Shown: one piece after another, positions 35,088 to 44,165 of the stretch
Position numbering within the stretch: the stretch's first letter is position 1
Layout: each line of letters starts with the position of its first letter
NCBI GenBank assembly: GCA_964463165.1
Contig: CAYXBK010000002.1
Coordinates: 186,001 to 250,000 of the forward strand
From: UBA7236 sp964463165
GTDB taxonomy: Bacteria; Bacteroidota; Bacteroidia; Chitinophagales; BACL12
DNA: 64,000 nucleotides
Direction: 5' to 3'
Notes under the pieces: generated by a model
Databases searched by the model: none
Told to the model about the DNA's origin: nothing
The model's input: the letters and a program-made list of their open reading frames with translations, nothing else
Position numbers and translations under genes: made by a program

Positions 35088-35334
35088 TCACCTTTTCCAC
35101 GCCCTCTACTAACACACTCACATTATTATGCAGCACTTCAACAAAACCGCCTTTAATATTATAGATCGTATTTTCTTTCCCAATGCGGACACGCATTTTT
35201 CCGCTTGCCAATGCAGCGATCATCGGCGCATGATTGTTCAGTATTTCAAATGATCCGGTTACGCCGGGCATTTGAACACCATCAGCTTCGCCGCTGTAGA
35301 TCTTTTTTTCGGGTGATAATATTTCGAGATGCAT
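35083..35334 (-). CDS. atpC: F1 ATP synthase epsilon subunit
   Basis: An 83-aa epsilon subunit consisting of the beta-sandwich domain only: MHLEILSPEKKIYSGEADGVQMPGVTGSFEILNNHAPMIAAL, then IKGGFVEVLHNNVSVLVEGVE. The C-terminal helical domain found in longer homologues, which inhibits ATP hydrolysis, is absent, as is usual for this phylum. The last three codons overlap a heptamer array. It follows atpD after 176 bases containing two more arrays, an unusually long gap for this pair. Confidence 0.93.
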   Translation of the reverse strand: MHLEILSPEKKIYSGEADGVQMPGVTGSFEILNNHAPMIAALASGKMRVRIGKENTIYNIKGGFVEVLHNNVSVLVEGVEKVI

Positions 35335-35340
35335 ATGTTG

Positions 35341-35382
35341 GAGTCAGGAGCCAGGAACCAAGAGTCAGGATTGCTGGTTCTG
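35341..35382. repeat. Heptamer array, unit GAGTCAG (atpC side)
   Basis: Six 7-bp units: GAGTCAG, GAGCCAG, GAACCAA, GAGTCAG and two degraded ones, beginning seven bases upstream of the atpC start codon. It is the inverse complement type of the array at 35462-35510. Confidence 0.75.
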
Positions 35383-35461
35383 AGATTTTAAATCTGTTTT
35401 ATTTCAATATACTTTTTTTCTTCATTAAGGTAATCGAAGTCAAACGAATCAGGGTTTACGT

Positions 35462-35510
35462 CTTGTCTCTTGTTTCTTGATTCCTGGTTCCTGATTCCTG
35501 ACTCTTGCCT
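35462..35510. repeat. Heptamer array, unit CCTGATT (atpD side)
   Basis: Seven units without indels: CTTGTCT, CTTGTTT, CTTGATT, CCTGGTT, CCTGATT, CCTGACT, CTTGCCT. It abuts the atpD stop codon (35511-35513) exactly. It is complementary to the array at 35341, so the two could pair across about 80 bases in an atpD-atpC transcript. Confidence 0.8.
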
Positions 35511-37013
35511 CTATTTCGCTTCCGCCAATAATTTCTTTCCTTTTTCGATTGCGTCGTCAATTGTTCCGACTAAATTGAAAGCAGCCTCAGGATACATATC
35601 CACTTCTCCGTCCATGATCATATTAAATCCGCGGATGGTTTCTTCGATCGGCACCAATACTCCTTTTAATCCTGTGAATTGTTCTGCAACATGGAATGGC
35701 TGTGATAAGAAACGCTGCACACGGCGTGCACGGCTTACAACCAGTTTATCTTCTTCACTTAATTCTTCCATACCGAGGATCGCAATGATATCCTGCAATT
35801 CTTTATAGCGCTGTAAAATGCTTTTCACTCTTTGTGCGCAATTATAATGTTCTTCACCAACGATATCTGCAGTTAAGATCCTTGAAGTTGAATCCAGTGG
35901 ATCCACCGCAGGATAAATTCCCAACTCGGAAATTTTACGGTTTAATACCGTTGTTGCATCCAGGTGGGAGAATGTTGTTGCAGGAGCCGGATCCGTTAAA
36001 TCATCCGCAGGCACATAAACCGCCTGCACAGATGTGATCGAACCGCGTTTTGTAGATGTGATGCGTTCCTGCATCAAACCCATTTCAGTTGCAAGTGTCG
36101 GTTGATATCCCACCGCTGACGGCATACGGCCGAGCAATGCAGATACTTCTGAACCCGCTTGCGTGAAACGGAAGATATTATCAATAAAGAATAAAATGTC
36201 TTTTCCTTTTGCCTCATTCGGATTACCGTCGCGGAAATATTCTGCAACCGTTAACCCTGAAAGCGCAACACGGGCACGTGCACCCGGTGGTTCGTTCATT
36301 TGTCCGAATACCAAAGTTGCCTGCGATTTTTCCAGTTCGTTGTAATCTACTTTGCTCAGATCCCAGCCACCAGCTTCCATGCTGTGTTTAAATTCTGAAC
36401 CGTAACGAATTACGTCAGATTCAATGAATTCTCTCAATAAGTCGTTTCCTTCACGTGTTCTTTCTCCCACACCGGCAAACACCGACATACCGGCATATGC
36501 TTTCGCAATATTGTTGATCAATTCCTGGATCAATACCGTTTTACCCACACCGGCACCACCAAACAAACCGATCTTACCACCCTTTGCATAAGGTTCGATG
36601 AGGTCAATTACTTTAATACCTGTAAAAAGCACTTCCGCTTCAGTAGATAAATCTTCATACAAAGGTGGTTTGCGGTGGATCGGCGCACGTTCTTTCGTGT
36701 CCACCACTTTCATTCCGTCGATTGCTTTTCCAACCACATTAAATAAACGGCCGCGGATCTCATCACCCACCGGCATAGAAATATTTGCACCAAGGTCGAT
36801 TACTTCAGTTCCGCGAACCAGACCATCCGTTGAATCCATCGCAATGGTGCGGACGCTGTCTTCGCCTAAGTGCTGCTGCACTTCGAGGATCAATGATTCA
36901 CCGCCTTCGCGTTTGATTTCAAGGGCGTTGAGAATTTCCGGGAGATTTCCCTCATCAAATGCAACGTCAACAACGGCACCGATGATTTGCTTTACTTTAC
37001 CTTTTCCGGGCAT
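35511..37013 (-). CDS. atpD: F1 ATP synthase beta subunit
   Basis: Catalytic subunit of the F-type ATP synthase, 500 aa. The N-terminal beta-barrel domain starts KGKVKQIIGAVVDVAFDEGNLPEI. Walker A is GGAGVGKTVLIQELI; the catalytic-Glu segment is GVGERTREGNDL; Walker B is DILFFIDNIFRFTQAGSEVSALLGRMPSAVGYQPTL. The DELSEED-type loop reads EELSEEDKL. The length is normal. As in other Bacteroidota, atpD-atpC stand apart from the rest of the synthase genes, which are not in this window. The divergent gene at 37202 leaves 188 bases for its promoter. Confidence 0.97.
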   Translation of the reverse strand: MPGKGKVKQIIGAVVDVAFDEGNLPEILNALEIKREGGESLILEVQQHLGEDSVRTIAMDSTDGLVRGTEVIDLGANISMPVGDEIRGRLFNVVGKAIDGMKVVDTKERAPIHRKPPLYEDLSTEAEVLFTGIKVIDLIEPYAKGGKIGLFGGAGVGKTVLIQELINNIAKAYAGMSVFAGVGERTREGNDLLREFIESDVIRYGSEFKHSMEAGGWDLSKVDYNELEKSQATLVFGQMNEPPGARARVALSGLTVAEYFRDGNPNEAKGKDILFFIDNIFRFTQAGSEVSALLGRMPSAVGYQPTLATEMGLMQERITSTKRGSITSVQAVYVPADDLTDPAPATTFSHLDATTVLNRKISELGIYPAVDPLDSTSRILTADIVGEEHYNCAQRVKSILQRYKELQDIIAILGMEELSEEDKLVVSRARRVQRFLSQPFHVAEQFTGLKGVLVPIEETIRGFNMIMDGEVDMYPEAAFNLVGTIDDAIEKGKKLLAEAK

Positions 37014-37201
37014 TTATGTAAGATTTTGAGATGATTTTGAATTCGGGCGCAAAGATAGATGCCTGCCACTGTAAATACAAGCATATGTTTGAAGATTGTT
37101 AGAAAATTATCGCAGAATTCCCGGGGGTTCGGATCGGACTGATTTGTTGCCGGAGTTCGTCCATATAAAATCAATGCCGGCTTGAATTAGATTTACACTT
37201 T

Positions 37202-38356
37202 ATGCAGGTGCACGAAGTTGTTTCAGCAAAAGATATAGGGTGTTTTCACAAGCTGCCATTTAGGTTATACCAAAATGATGCGAATTGGATACCGCATCTT
37301 GAGGGAGAGGTTGAAGCTGTTTTCAATCACCAAAAAAATAATTTATTCAATGCAGGTGAGGCTGTTCGTTTTCTCCTTGCCGACAACCATAAAATAATAG
37401 GAAGGGTTGCCGCTTTTTATATTGAGTCAAATTTAAATGGAAAGATCAAACCCGGAGGTATCGGTTTTTTTGAATGCATCAATAATCAGGAGGCTGCCAA
37501 TTTATTATTTGATGCGGCAAAAAAATGGCTGGTGGAAAAAGGATGTAATGCGATGGACGGTCCGATCAATTTCGGCGAACGTGATAAATGGTGGGGATTA
37601 TTAGTTGACGGATTTGATCCGCCGGTATACGGATTGAATTATCATCTCCCCTATTATAAAAAATTATTTGAGCAATACGGATTTCAGAATTATTTTGAAC
37701 AATACACTTTTACATTGCATCAAAATGATCCGATGCCGGAAATAGTATTTAAGATCCGCGAACGACTCACACAACGCAATCAGATTATTTTTAAAACTGC
37801 AGAAAAAAACAATCTGAAAAAATATGCCCTGGATTTTATGTCGGTATATAATCAGGCATGGGAACATCATGCCGGGGTAAACAGGATGACTGAACAACAA
37901 AGTTTAAAATTGCTTGAGGATGTGAAACCCATTATGGATCCGGATCTTTTCATTTTTGCCTACCTGCACGGGCAGCCAGTTGGTTTTTTTATTGGTATTC
38001 CCGATGCAAATCAAATCTTAAAATATGCCCGCGGCAATATGAATTTTTGGGGGAAATTAAATATCGCCCTGCACCTGCCCTTTGTTAAATTCAAAAACCT
38101 GTTTGGTGTTATTTTCGGCGTGGTGCCTGCGCATCAGAACAAAGGAATTGAAGCAGGGCTTGCTGCCGTGATGCACGAAAAGGTGAGCAATCATCGTTCT
38201 TACCAACAAATTGAACTGTTATGGATCGGCGATTTCAACAAAAAAATGCTCAACTTTGTAAATCATATTCAGGCAAAAAAATACCGCACACTTATAACCT
38301 ACCGAATCATTTTTGATGAACAGATCCCGTTTGAACGTTGCCCGGTTATTGAATAA
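37202..38356 (+). CDS. GNAT-like acyltransferase-fold protein
   Basis: A 384-aa protein with features of N-acetyltransferases. The N-terminal half has FRLYQNDANWIPHLEGEVEAVFN and the conserved GPINFGERDKWWGLLVDGFDPP, and the C-terminal half has the acetyl-CoA-loop-like VVPAHQNKGIEAGLAAVM. I have seen this type in many Bacteroidota genomes without a known substrate. It may be a duplicated GNAT. Its end overlaps the start of the Omp85-like gene by 41 bases, so the two are coupled. Confidence 0.75.
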   Translation: MQVHEVVSAKDIGCFHKLPFRLYQNDANWIPHLEGEVEAVFNHQKNNLFNAGEAVRFLLADNHKIIGRVAAFYIESNLNGKIKPGGIGFFECINNQEAANLLFDAAKKWLVEKGCNAMDGPINFGERDKWWGLLVDGFDPPVYGLNYHLPYYKKLFEQYGFQNYFEQYTFTLHQNDPMPEIVFKIRERLTQRNQIIFKTAEKNNLKKYALDFMSVYNQAWEHHAGVNRMTEQQSLKLLEDVKPIMDPDLFIFAYLHGQPVGFFIGIPDANQILKYARGNMNFWGKLNIALHLPFVKFKNLFGVIFGVVPAHQNKGIEAGLAAVMHEKVSNHRSYQQIELLWIGDFNKKMLNFVNHIQAKKYRTLITYRIIFDEQIPFERCPVIE

Positions 38357-39512
38357 TATCTTCAGAAAAATTGCCCTTCACGCGATTTTAAAATACAGCT
38401 TGCTGTTTTTATTGTTTTCTTCCGTTTCGAATGCATTCGCACAAACGGATTCAATTGCAGCAGATACCACTATCCTAAAAAAAAGAAAATTATTTGTCTC
38501 TCCGGTTGTAGGCTATACGCCTGAAACACGATTGTATTTTGGCGCCGGTGCGGTATTTTATTTACCGCCTTCAAAAAAATATCCCGAAACAAATCCGTCG
38601 GTTGTGAAAGTTGTATTTGTGTATACGCAAAACAAACAAATTGAAAGCAATATTGCGGGCGACGGATATTATCTGAATAATACATACAGGTATAATTACT
38701 CAGCAAATTATTATGAATTCCCGGCGTATTTTTTCGGAATCGGAAATAATACGCTGTTTGAAGACAAAGAAGAATATGATTTTGATTTTTTTAATATCGG
38801 GCTCAACGGCCAGAAAAAAATCGAGGACCATTTTTATGCAGGTCTGAAAACATTTTTCGAATGGACGAAGGTGGATGAAGTGGAACCCGGCGGCTTTTTC
38901 GATACGCAGGAAATCACAGGCGAGGATGGAGGTCTGAATACGGGCTTAGGTGCATGGCTCACATACGATACCCGCGACAATATTTATTTTCCCCTCAGCG
39001 GAATGTACATTGATGTATCGAGTGTTGCACATACGGAATTTCTCGGAAGTGATTTTAATTATTTTGAACAAACAATTGAAGTGAGCCAGTTCAATAAAAT
39101 GTTTGAAGACGATGCACTGGCATTTAATTTTTACAGTATGTTTTTACCGGGTGAAGTACCCTTCAACAGGCTGGCTAAACTCGGAGGAGAAAAATATATG
39201 CGTGGAAATTATGAAGGCCGTTTCAGGGATAATTATTACCTCACCCTGCAATCGGAATACAGGATGACATTCTGGAAATATTTTGGAATTAATTTATTTG
39301 CAGGAATCGGAGAAGTTGCAAATGAACTGGATAAATTCAGCATTGGCGGATTGAAATATTCGGTAGGGCTTGGCGGCAGATTGTTTATTGTGCCGGAAGA
39401 TAAATTAAGTTTACGCCTTGATATTGCGATGGGCAGCCGCACGAATGAGGAACATATTTTCGGAATAAAAAATGAAATCGGTTTGTATATTACTTTTAGG
39501 GAAGCGTTTTGA
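38316..39512 (+). CDS. Outer-membrane Omp85/BamA-type barrel protein
   Basis: About 398 aa. The start is the ATG at 38316 (preceded directly by an in-frame TTG), inside the end of the upstream gene. A lead of ~30 residues precedes the hydrophobic signal (YSLLFLLFSSVSNAFAQ). The chain is a barrel domain of the bacterial surface antigen type: FVSPVVGYTPETRLYFGAGAVFYLPP, GLGAWLTYDTRDNIYFPLSGMYIDVS (compare the conserved GxDxR-N-x-x-P-x-G motif), and LGGEKYMRGNYEGRFRDNYYLTLQSEYRM. It ends in Phe. POTRA domains are missing, as in the short Omp85-like family. Confidence 0.85.
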   Translation: MNRSRLNVARLLNNIFRKIALHAILKYSLLFLLFSSVSNAFAQTDSIAADTTILKKRKLFVSPVVGYTPETRLYFGAGAVFYLPPSKKYPETNPSVVKVVFVYTQNKQIESNIAGDGYYLNNTYRYNYSANYYEFPAYFFGIGNNTLFEDKEEYDFDFFNIGLNGQKKIEDHFYAGLKTFFEWTKVDEVEPGGFFDTQEITGEDGGLNTGLGAWLTYDTRDNIYFPLSGMYIDVSSVAHTEFLGSDFNYFEQTIEVSQFNKMFEDDALAFNFYSMFLPGEVPFNRLAKLGGEKYMRGNYEGRFRDNYYLTLQSEYRMTFWKYFGINLFAGIGEVANELDKFSIGGLKYSVGLGGRLFIVPEDKLSLRLDIAMGSRTNEEHIFGIKNEIGLYITFREAF

Positions 39513-39516
39513 TTGA

Positions 39517-39586
39517 AGCTGCTAGCTACTAGCCGCTAGCTACTAGCTACTGGCCGGAAGCTAGGGGCTGGTAGCCAGCAGCCAAT
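39517..39586. repeat. Heptamer array, unit AGCTACT
   Basis: Ten consecutive 7-bp units starting five bases after a stop codon: AGCTGCT, AGCTACT, AGCCGCT, AGCTACT, AGCTACT, then five degraded units such as AGCTAGG and AGCCAGC. The units contain AGCT, giving local self-complementarity. Confidence 0.8.
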
Positions 39587-39590
39587 TAAC

Positions 39591-39598
39591 TAACTTTA
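39591..39598 (+). promoter_or_regulatory. Possible -7 promoter element of mlaE
   Basis: TAACTTTA, a match in seven of eight positions to TAnnTTTG, directly after the heptamer array and seven bases before the ATG at 39605. No clear -33 element. Confidence 0.25.
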
Positions 39599-39604
39599 CA
39601 CAGA

Positions 39605-40357
39605 ATGAAATTTCAATTCAGTTTATTTTATGATCTCGGGAAATATCTGATCATGATCAAGCATATGTTCTCGCGGCCTGCGAAATGGGATATGTACCGC
39701 AGGGAGGTGTTCAGGCAAATGACGGATATCGGCGTCGGATCGGCATTTATTGTTTTGCTTGTATCCGTTTTTATCGGAGCGGTAACGGCTGTTCAAACAG
39801 CTTATCAGTTATGGGGAACACCTTTTATTGAACCTTATTATATCGGGCAGATCGTGCGCAATACAATTGTTTTTGAATTGGCTCCCACATTTACGGCACT
39901 TATTCTGGCCGGAAAAGTAGGGTCGAATATCGCATCCGAATTGGGATCGATGCGTGTGACCGAGCAAATTGATGCGCTGGAAGTGATGGGCGTAAATACC
40001 GAATCGTATTTGATCGGAACAAGGGTGATAGCAGCTTTTATCACAATTCCGATTTTAATTGTGATCGCAGCATTTACCGGAATTTACGGCGGATATATTG
40101 CAACCGGCCTTTCACATTATTTTTCGATGGTGGATTATGAAGCGGGTTTGCGTGTTACATTCGATCCGTTTGATATTCAGCTCATGCTGATCAAAGCATT
40201 CACCTTTGCATTTATTGTTTCTTCGATTTCCTGTTATAAAGGTTTTTATGTGCAGGGTGGTTCGATTGAAATCGGGAAAGCAAGTACACAGGCTGTGGTG
40301 TATAGTTGTATTTTCGTTTTACTGGCAGATTATATTATTGCGGCATTATTGTTATGA
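39605..40357 (+). CDS. mlaE: MlaE-family ABC transporter permease
   Basis: A 250-aa permease of the MCE/Mla lipid transport type with five or six helices. Family motifs are VSVFIGAVTAVQTAYQL, LAPTFTALILAGKVGSNIASELGSMRVTEQIDALEVMGVN and AFIVSSISCYKGFYVQGGSIEIGKASTQAVV. The conserved ELGSMRVTEQIDAL loop is the ATPase contact. It forms an operon with the ATPase gene, whose ATG overlaps its stop. No MCE substrate-binding gene follows here. The transporter moves phospholipids between membranes in characterised members. Confidence 0.92.
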   Translation: MKFQFSLFYDLGKYLIMIKHMFSRPAKWDMYRREVFRQMTDIGVGSAFIVLLVSVFIGAVTAVQTAYQLWGTPFIEPYYIGQIVRNTIVFELAPTFTALILAGKVGSNIASELGSMRVTEQIDALEVMGVNTESYLIGTRVIAAFITIPILIVIAAFTGIYGGYIATGLSHYFSMVDYEAGLRVTFDPFDIQLMLIKAFTFAFIVSSISCYKGFYVQGGSIEIGKASTQAVVYSCIFVLLADYIIAALLL

Positions 40358-41124
40358 TTGAAGTTAAACATATTTACAAATCATTCGACGAGCAGAAAGT
40401 ACTGGTTGATGTATCAGCATTATTTGAAGCTGGTAAAACAAATCTTGTGATCGGTATCAGCGGTTCGGGTAAAACAGTTCTGATGAAAATTATGGCCGGA
40501 CTTATTAAACCTGAAAGCGGAAATGTGTATTTCAATGGTCGCGATTTTTTTTCACTCAGCCGCGATGAACAAAAACTATTGCGCCGTGAATTGGGAATGC
40601 TTTTTCAGGGATCTGCTTTATTTGATTCAATGACGGTGGAAGAAAATATTATGCTGCCTCTGAATATGTTCAGCAATGAAACAAAAAAACAAAAACTCGA
40701 ACGGGTGAATTTTTGTCTGGAAAGAGTAAACCTGAAAGGTGTAAATCAAAAATTTCCGGGTGAATTAAGTGGTGGTATGAAGAAAAGAGTAGGTATTGCG
40801 AGGGCCATTGTTTTAAATCCGAAATATTTGTTTGTGGATGAGCCCAATTCAGGGCTCGATCCAAAAACATCGATTGTAATTGATGACCTCATCAGCGAGA
40901 TCACAAAAGAATATAATATCACCACAATTATAAATACGCATGATATGAACAGCGTAATGGAGATCGGTGAAAAAATTATTTTCCTGCACAAAGGCGTGAA
41001 AGCATGGGAAGGAACAAATAAAGATATTCTCCAGGTGGAAGATGAAAATCTGAATTCATTTATTTTCGCCAGCGATTTTTTACGTCAGGCCAGAACTGCG
41101 ATGATTGAGAAAGGGAAAACCTGA
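40354..41124 (+). CDS. mlaF: MlaF-type ABC transporter ATPase
   Basis: A 256-aa ATP-binding subunit. The ATG at 40354 overlaps the permease stop (ATGA), so this is the start rather than the in-frame codon 48 bases upstream. Walker A is GISGSGKTVLMK, the signature LSGGMKKRVGIARAI, Walker B YLFVDEPNSGLD, and the switch His is in NTHDMNSVMEIG. LSGGMKKRVGIARA with 'NSGLDP' is typical of Mla/Ttg2A ATPases. The C-terminal LRQARTAMIEKGKT tail is basic. Confidence 0.93.
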   Translation: MIEVKHIYKSFDEQKVLVDVSALFEAGKTNLVIGISGSGKTVLMKIMAGLIKPESGNVYFNGRDFFSLSRDEQKLLRRELGMLFQGSALFDSMTVEENIMLPLNMFSNETKKQKLERVNFCLERVNLKGVNQKFPGELSGGMKKRVGIARAIVLNPKYLFVDEPNSGLDPKTSIVIDDLISEITKEYNITTIINTHDMNSVMEIGEKIIFLHKGVKAWEGTNKDILQVEDENLNSFIFASDFLRQARTAMIEKGKT

Positions 41125-41144
41125 TTTTTTTGGCAGACTTTTTT

Positions 41145-41168
41145 ACACGAAGGCGCAAAGACGCGAAG
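41145..41168. repeat. Octamer array, unit RCRCGAAG
   Basis: Three 8-bp units, ACACGAAG, GCGCAAAG and ACGCGAAG, between the mlaF stop and the next start. Confidence 0.55.
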
Positions 41169-41185
41169 AAAATACCAGAGACTAT

Positions 41186-41491
41186 ATGAGTCAGCAAATT
41201 AAATTAGTTCGGGCCTGCAAAATCACCTGCTTGTTTATCCTTGTTTTGCTGGGGGCATTCTTAATAAAATTAAATACAATAAACAATGATGGGGAGTTTG
41301 GAGAACAAGCAGCTAACTTATTTTGCTTTATCTGTATAATTTATTATTTCATTTCTTTTTTAATAACCCGTGTAACTATCAGAACAGGACATATAAGAAA
41401 AGGTAAAGTTATTTTCCTTATCATTCTGACTTTATTACCAATTTTTCTTGCATTTATAATTTACATCGTTTTTCTTATTTATTCTGATTGA
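41186..41491 (+). CDS. Small hydrophobic membrane protein
   Basis: A 101-aa protein of unknown function. I start at MSQQIKLVRACKI because the upstream frame would run through the octamer array. Three hydrophobic segments: CLFILVLLGAFLIKL, FCFICIIYYFISFLI and IFLIILTLLPIFLAFIIYIVFLIY. It has no recognisable motif. The gene is AT-rich and not tightly linked to its neighbours. Confidence 0.6.
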   Translation: MSQQIKLVRACKITCLFILVLLGAFLIKLNTINNDGEFGEQAANLFCFICIIYYFISFLITRVTIRTGHIRKGKVIFLIILTLLPIFLAFIIYIVFLIYSD

Positions 41492-41542
41492 ATATTTTTT
41501 TATTTTCCCGGTTAGAATTGAAACCAAACATGGATGATTTTA

Positions 41543-43603
41543 TTAAAATAAACGTATCCCTGCAACATAACCTGCTGAAATATTTGTTGTAAATGCAGAT
41601 CCTGTAATTTCCCGGATCGGATTTGTATGTAAAGGCACAATTGCATTATCATAAATCTCCACATTTACCACCGGCCCCGCATACACACTGATGAATTTGT
41701 TGATTTTATAACCCGGTGTTACCCGCAATTGATTATTCATATGAAAATATTCATAATTGAATTCAAAATTATCTTTATGTACATTCCAGCCGATCGCATC
41801 AATATCCACATAAAATTTATCAAAAGGAATTTCACCACCGATTCCTAATCCGTATGCATATGTTGCCGTGTCTGCAGAAGGTGTAATTCCGAAAGTGAAA
41901 ATATTATAGATCAGCGGACCGCCAACACGAACAGCAGCATTCAACGGCATAAAATCATTTGTGGAAATATCAATATCAAATATTCCATTTCTGCTGAAAC
42001 TTAATAATCCGATGGCAGCGCCGTCAATCGTATCCGCAATATTGATTAATCCGATTTGTGTGCCTGTAATTTTTTTAGAGAAATTTATTAATCCGATTTG
42101 CGCACCGGTATGCTCGTTTGCAATATTTAAAACACCTGCAGTTTGCGCACCGGTTGAATGTGCAACCGAAAAATTTGCCACACCGGCCGCCTGCCAGAAA
42201 GTTGCCGTATCAAGTGAAGTATTAATATTTAAAACACCCGCCGCCTGAAAGCCATTTAATTTCTTTACTGCTACATTCATAACACCCGCACCCTGGAAAC
42301 CAGTCATATTTCCAATAACCGTATTTAATACACCGGCTCCCTGAAAACCTTTTACATTATTCGATAAATTCAAAACACCGGCGCCCTGAAATCCTGTTAC
42401 ATCTCCACCAACCAGATTGGCAACTCCCGCAAATTGTCCGCCGGTCATATATCCTTTGTCGAGATTTAATACGCCACCAAATTCAGCTCCGTTTACAGCG
42501 CCATTAAATCCCTGGATGATATTGAAAGAAACATAATGCTTGTATTTATAACTGTCGATTCCATTTGTGCTTAATGGCGTGAAAAAAGATAATTGCGCAT
42601 AACGGTTGATATACGCATCCGGTTTTTTTGTTGCAGTATCCATTGCTATATTTTCATTCGCAACTTCCTGCTCACCGGTAGATTTATCAAATATTTTATC
42701 GAGGACGGTGATTTTTTCAGCTTCCTTATTTTCATTTTCATTTTCTAGCGGCTTTTTATCTTTCATTTCAGATGCAGTCTTTTCTTTTGCCTTGTTCTCT
42801 TTTTCAGCCGCGGATTTTTTCTTCTCTTCTTCTGCTTTCTTATCATCATTTTTTACATCGGACTTCGAGTTGACAGGCTGCGGATTATCATCAATCGCAT
42901 GTAAAGTATTATCTGCAATTAAAATAGCTTCCTCGTCATCCGTTTTAGGTTCCGGTAATTCATATAATAATGATGCATTCGAATGCGAGGTTGTGATCTC
43001 ATCATCAACAACCGGATCAACAGTTTCCGTTTCACCAGTGGTTTCATCAGAAAAAGCAATCAGGAATCCAGCAGGATTGATTGAGGACTGATTTGCCTGT
43101 TCGTTCATTTCATTTTCTGTTTTCAAATTCTTCTGATTTGAATTCGTTTCACCTTTTCCTGAAATAAATTGAGCGGTAGCAGGACTATTTGTATTTTGAT
43201 TTACTGCAGACGGAGATCCTTCCATTGCTTCCTTTGAAAGTTCTTCTTGCAGAATTTGATTTTCAACCGGCGCACTTGTTTGAATGAGCGTTTCAGCATG
43301 TGATGTAATTTCTTCCGGCTGAACAGCGATTTGCTTTTCCTGTGAAATTTCTGTCGGTTGATTAAAAGAAATATGTTGTGTTGTATGATTATCGCCGGTA
43401 TTCAGCGCAATCAATGTGGTTATGGCAGAGCCTATGATAATTCCTCCTGAGAACATGGTCCATCTGTTTTTAAATATTCTTTGAAATAAATTTGGTTTTG
43501 GTATTGCCGCATACATCGCCATCAGCCCGTCAAAATTTTTGTACTGATCGATTGCCTGATCACTCAGCGGCTTATATTCTATTTTAAATTTTATTTTTTG
43601 CAT
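41543..43603 (-). CDS. Single-pass membrane protein with GFQxAGVLN surface-type repeats
   Basis: A 686-aa protein. A cytoplasmic N-terminal segment (to about 47) is followed by one helix (FSGGIIIGSAITTLIALN, ~50-68). Next comes a long, low-complexity Gln/Ser/Glu/Lys linker, with a Lys/Glu run at about 240-300 that is probably coiled coil. From ~340 a beta-rich domain begins with QLSFFTPLSTNGIDSYKYKHYVSFN, and about ten repeats of 19-22 residues follow (~375-555) with a core GFQGAGVLN, GAQTAGVLN or GTQIGLIN. The repeats resemble LA_2272-type surface repeats and end in a barrel-like domain. It starts 10 bases after an ECF sigma factor, where an anti-sigma factor is usual. Confidence 0.7.
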   Translation of the reverse strand: MQKIKFKIEYKPLSDQAIDQYKNFDGLMAMYAAIPKPNLFQRIFKNRWTMFSGGIIIGSAITTLIALNTGDNHTTQHISFNQPTEISQEKQIAVQPEEITSHAETLIQTSAPVENQILQEELSKEAMEGSPSAVNQNTNSPATAQFISGKGETNSNQKNLKTENEMNEQANQSSINPAGFLIAFSDETTGETETVDPVVDDEITTSHSNASLLYELPEPKTDDEEAILIADNTLHAIDDNPQPVNSKSDVKNDDKKAEEEKKKSAAEKENKAKEKTASEMKDKKPLENENENKEAEKITVLDKIFDKSTGEQEVANENIAMDTATKKPDAYINRYAQLSFFTPLSTNGIDSYKYKHYVSFNIIQGFNGAVNGAEFGGVLNLDKGYMTGGQFAGVANLVGGDVTGFQGAGVLNLSNNVKGFQGAGVLNTVIGNMTGFQGAGVMNVAVKKLNGFQAAGVLNINTSLDTATFWQAAGVANFSVAHSTGAQTAGVLNIANEHTGAQIGLINFSKKITGTQIGLINIADTIDGAAIGLLSFSRNGIFDIDISTNDFMPLNAAVRVGGPLIYNIFTFGITPSADTATYAYGLGIGGEIPFDKFYVDIDAIGWNVHKDNFEFNYEYFHMNNQLRVTPGYKINKFISVYAGPVVNVEIYDNAIVPLHTNPIREITGSAFTTNISAGYVAGIRLF

Positions 43604-43613
43604 GGCGTGTATG

Positions 43614-44144
43614 TTAAGCTTCGATTGTGATTGATTTTTTAATGCGGTCGAGGATGCGGTGTACTTTTACTTTTGCATGATTGGCTGTGATATTTTTAAT
43701 TTCTCCGATCTCAATAAAAGACCTTTTTTCAAAATATCGCATTTCAATCAGTTCCAGATCGTCGGCAGATAATTTTTTAATTGCTGCAAATGCAATTTCT
43801 CTTTTCTCAATATCAATGCGATTATCTTCATCACCCATCAAATCCTGCAAGCCTTCCTGATCAATACAAACAACCCGTACTTTTTTTGCATCGCGGTAAA
43901 ATTGCATCACTTCATTATTTGCGATGCGGTATAACCAGGATGAAAAGGGTGTTCCTCGAAATTCAAACCTGTCGATATTTTGCATTGCTTTTAAAAATAC
44001 CTGCTGCGCAATATCTGCTGCTGCGGATTCATCATCCGTTCTGCGATAAATAAATAAGAACACATCCTTAAAATATGTATCGTAGAAATAGCGAAATTCC
44101 TTCGGGTCCTTTTGGGCTGCCGTTAACCGGGCTTTCTCGTCCAT
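43614..44144 (-). CDS. ECF-type RNA polymerase sigma factor
   Basis: A 176-aa sigma-70 family factor with regions 2 and 4 only. Region 2: FRYFYDTYFKDVFLFIYRRTDDESAAADIAQQVFLKAM, then FSSWLYRIANNEVMQFYRD. Region 4: IKKLSADDLELIEMRYFEKRSFIEIGEIKNITANHAKVKVHRILDRIKK. It is flanked by a GIN-domain lipoprotein gene (22 bases upstream) and the repeat membrane protein (10 bases downstream), so the three form one operon. The downstream product is the likely anti-sigma factor. Confidence 0.9.
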   Translation of the reverse strand: MDEKARLTAAQKDPKEFRYFYDTYFKDVFLFIYRRTDDESAAADIAQQVFLKAMQNIDRFEFRGTPFSSWLYRIANNEVMQFYRDAKKVRVVCIDQEGLQDLMGDEDNRIDIEKREIAFAAIKKLSADDLELIEMRYFEKRSFIEIGEIKNITANHAKVKVHRILDRIKKSITIEA

Positions 44145-44165
44145 GCGTTTTTTTGTGAAGACTTC

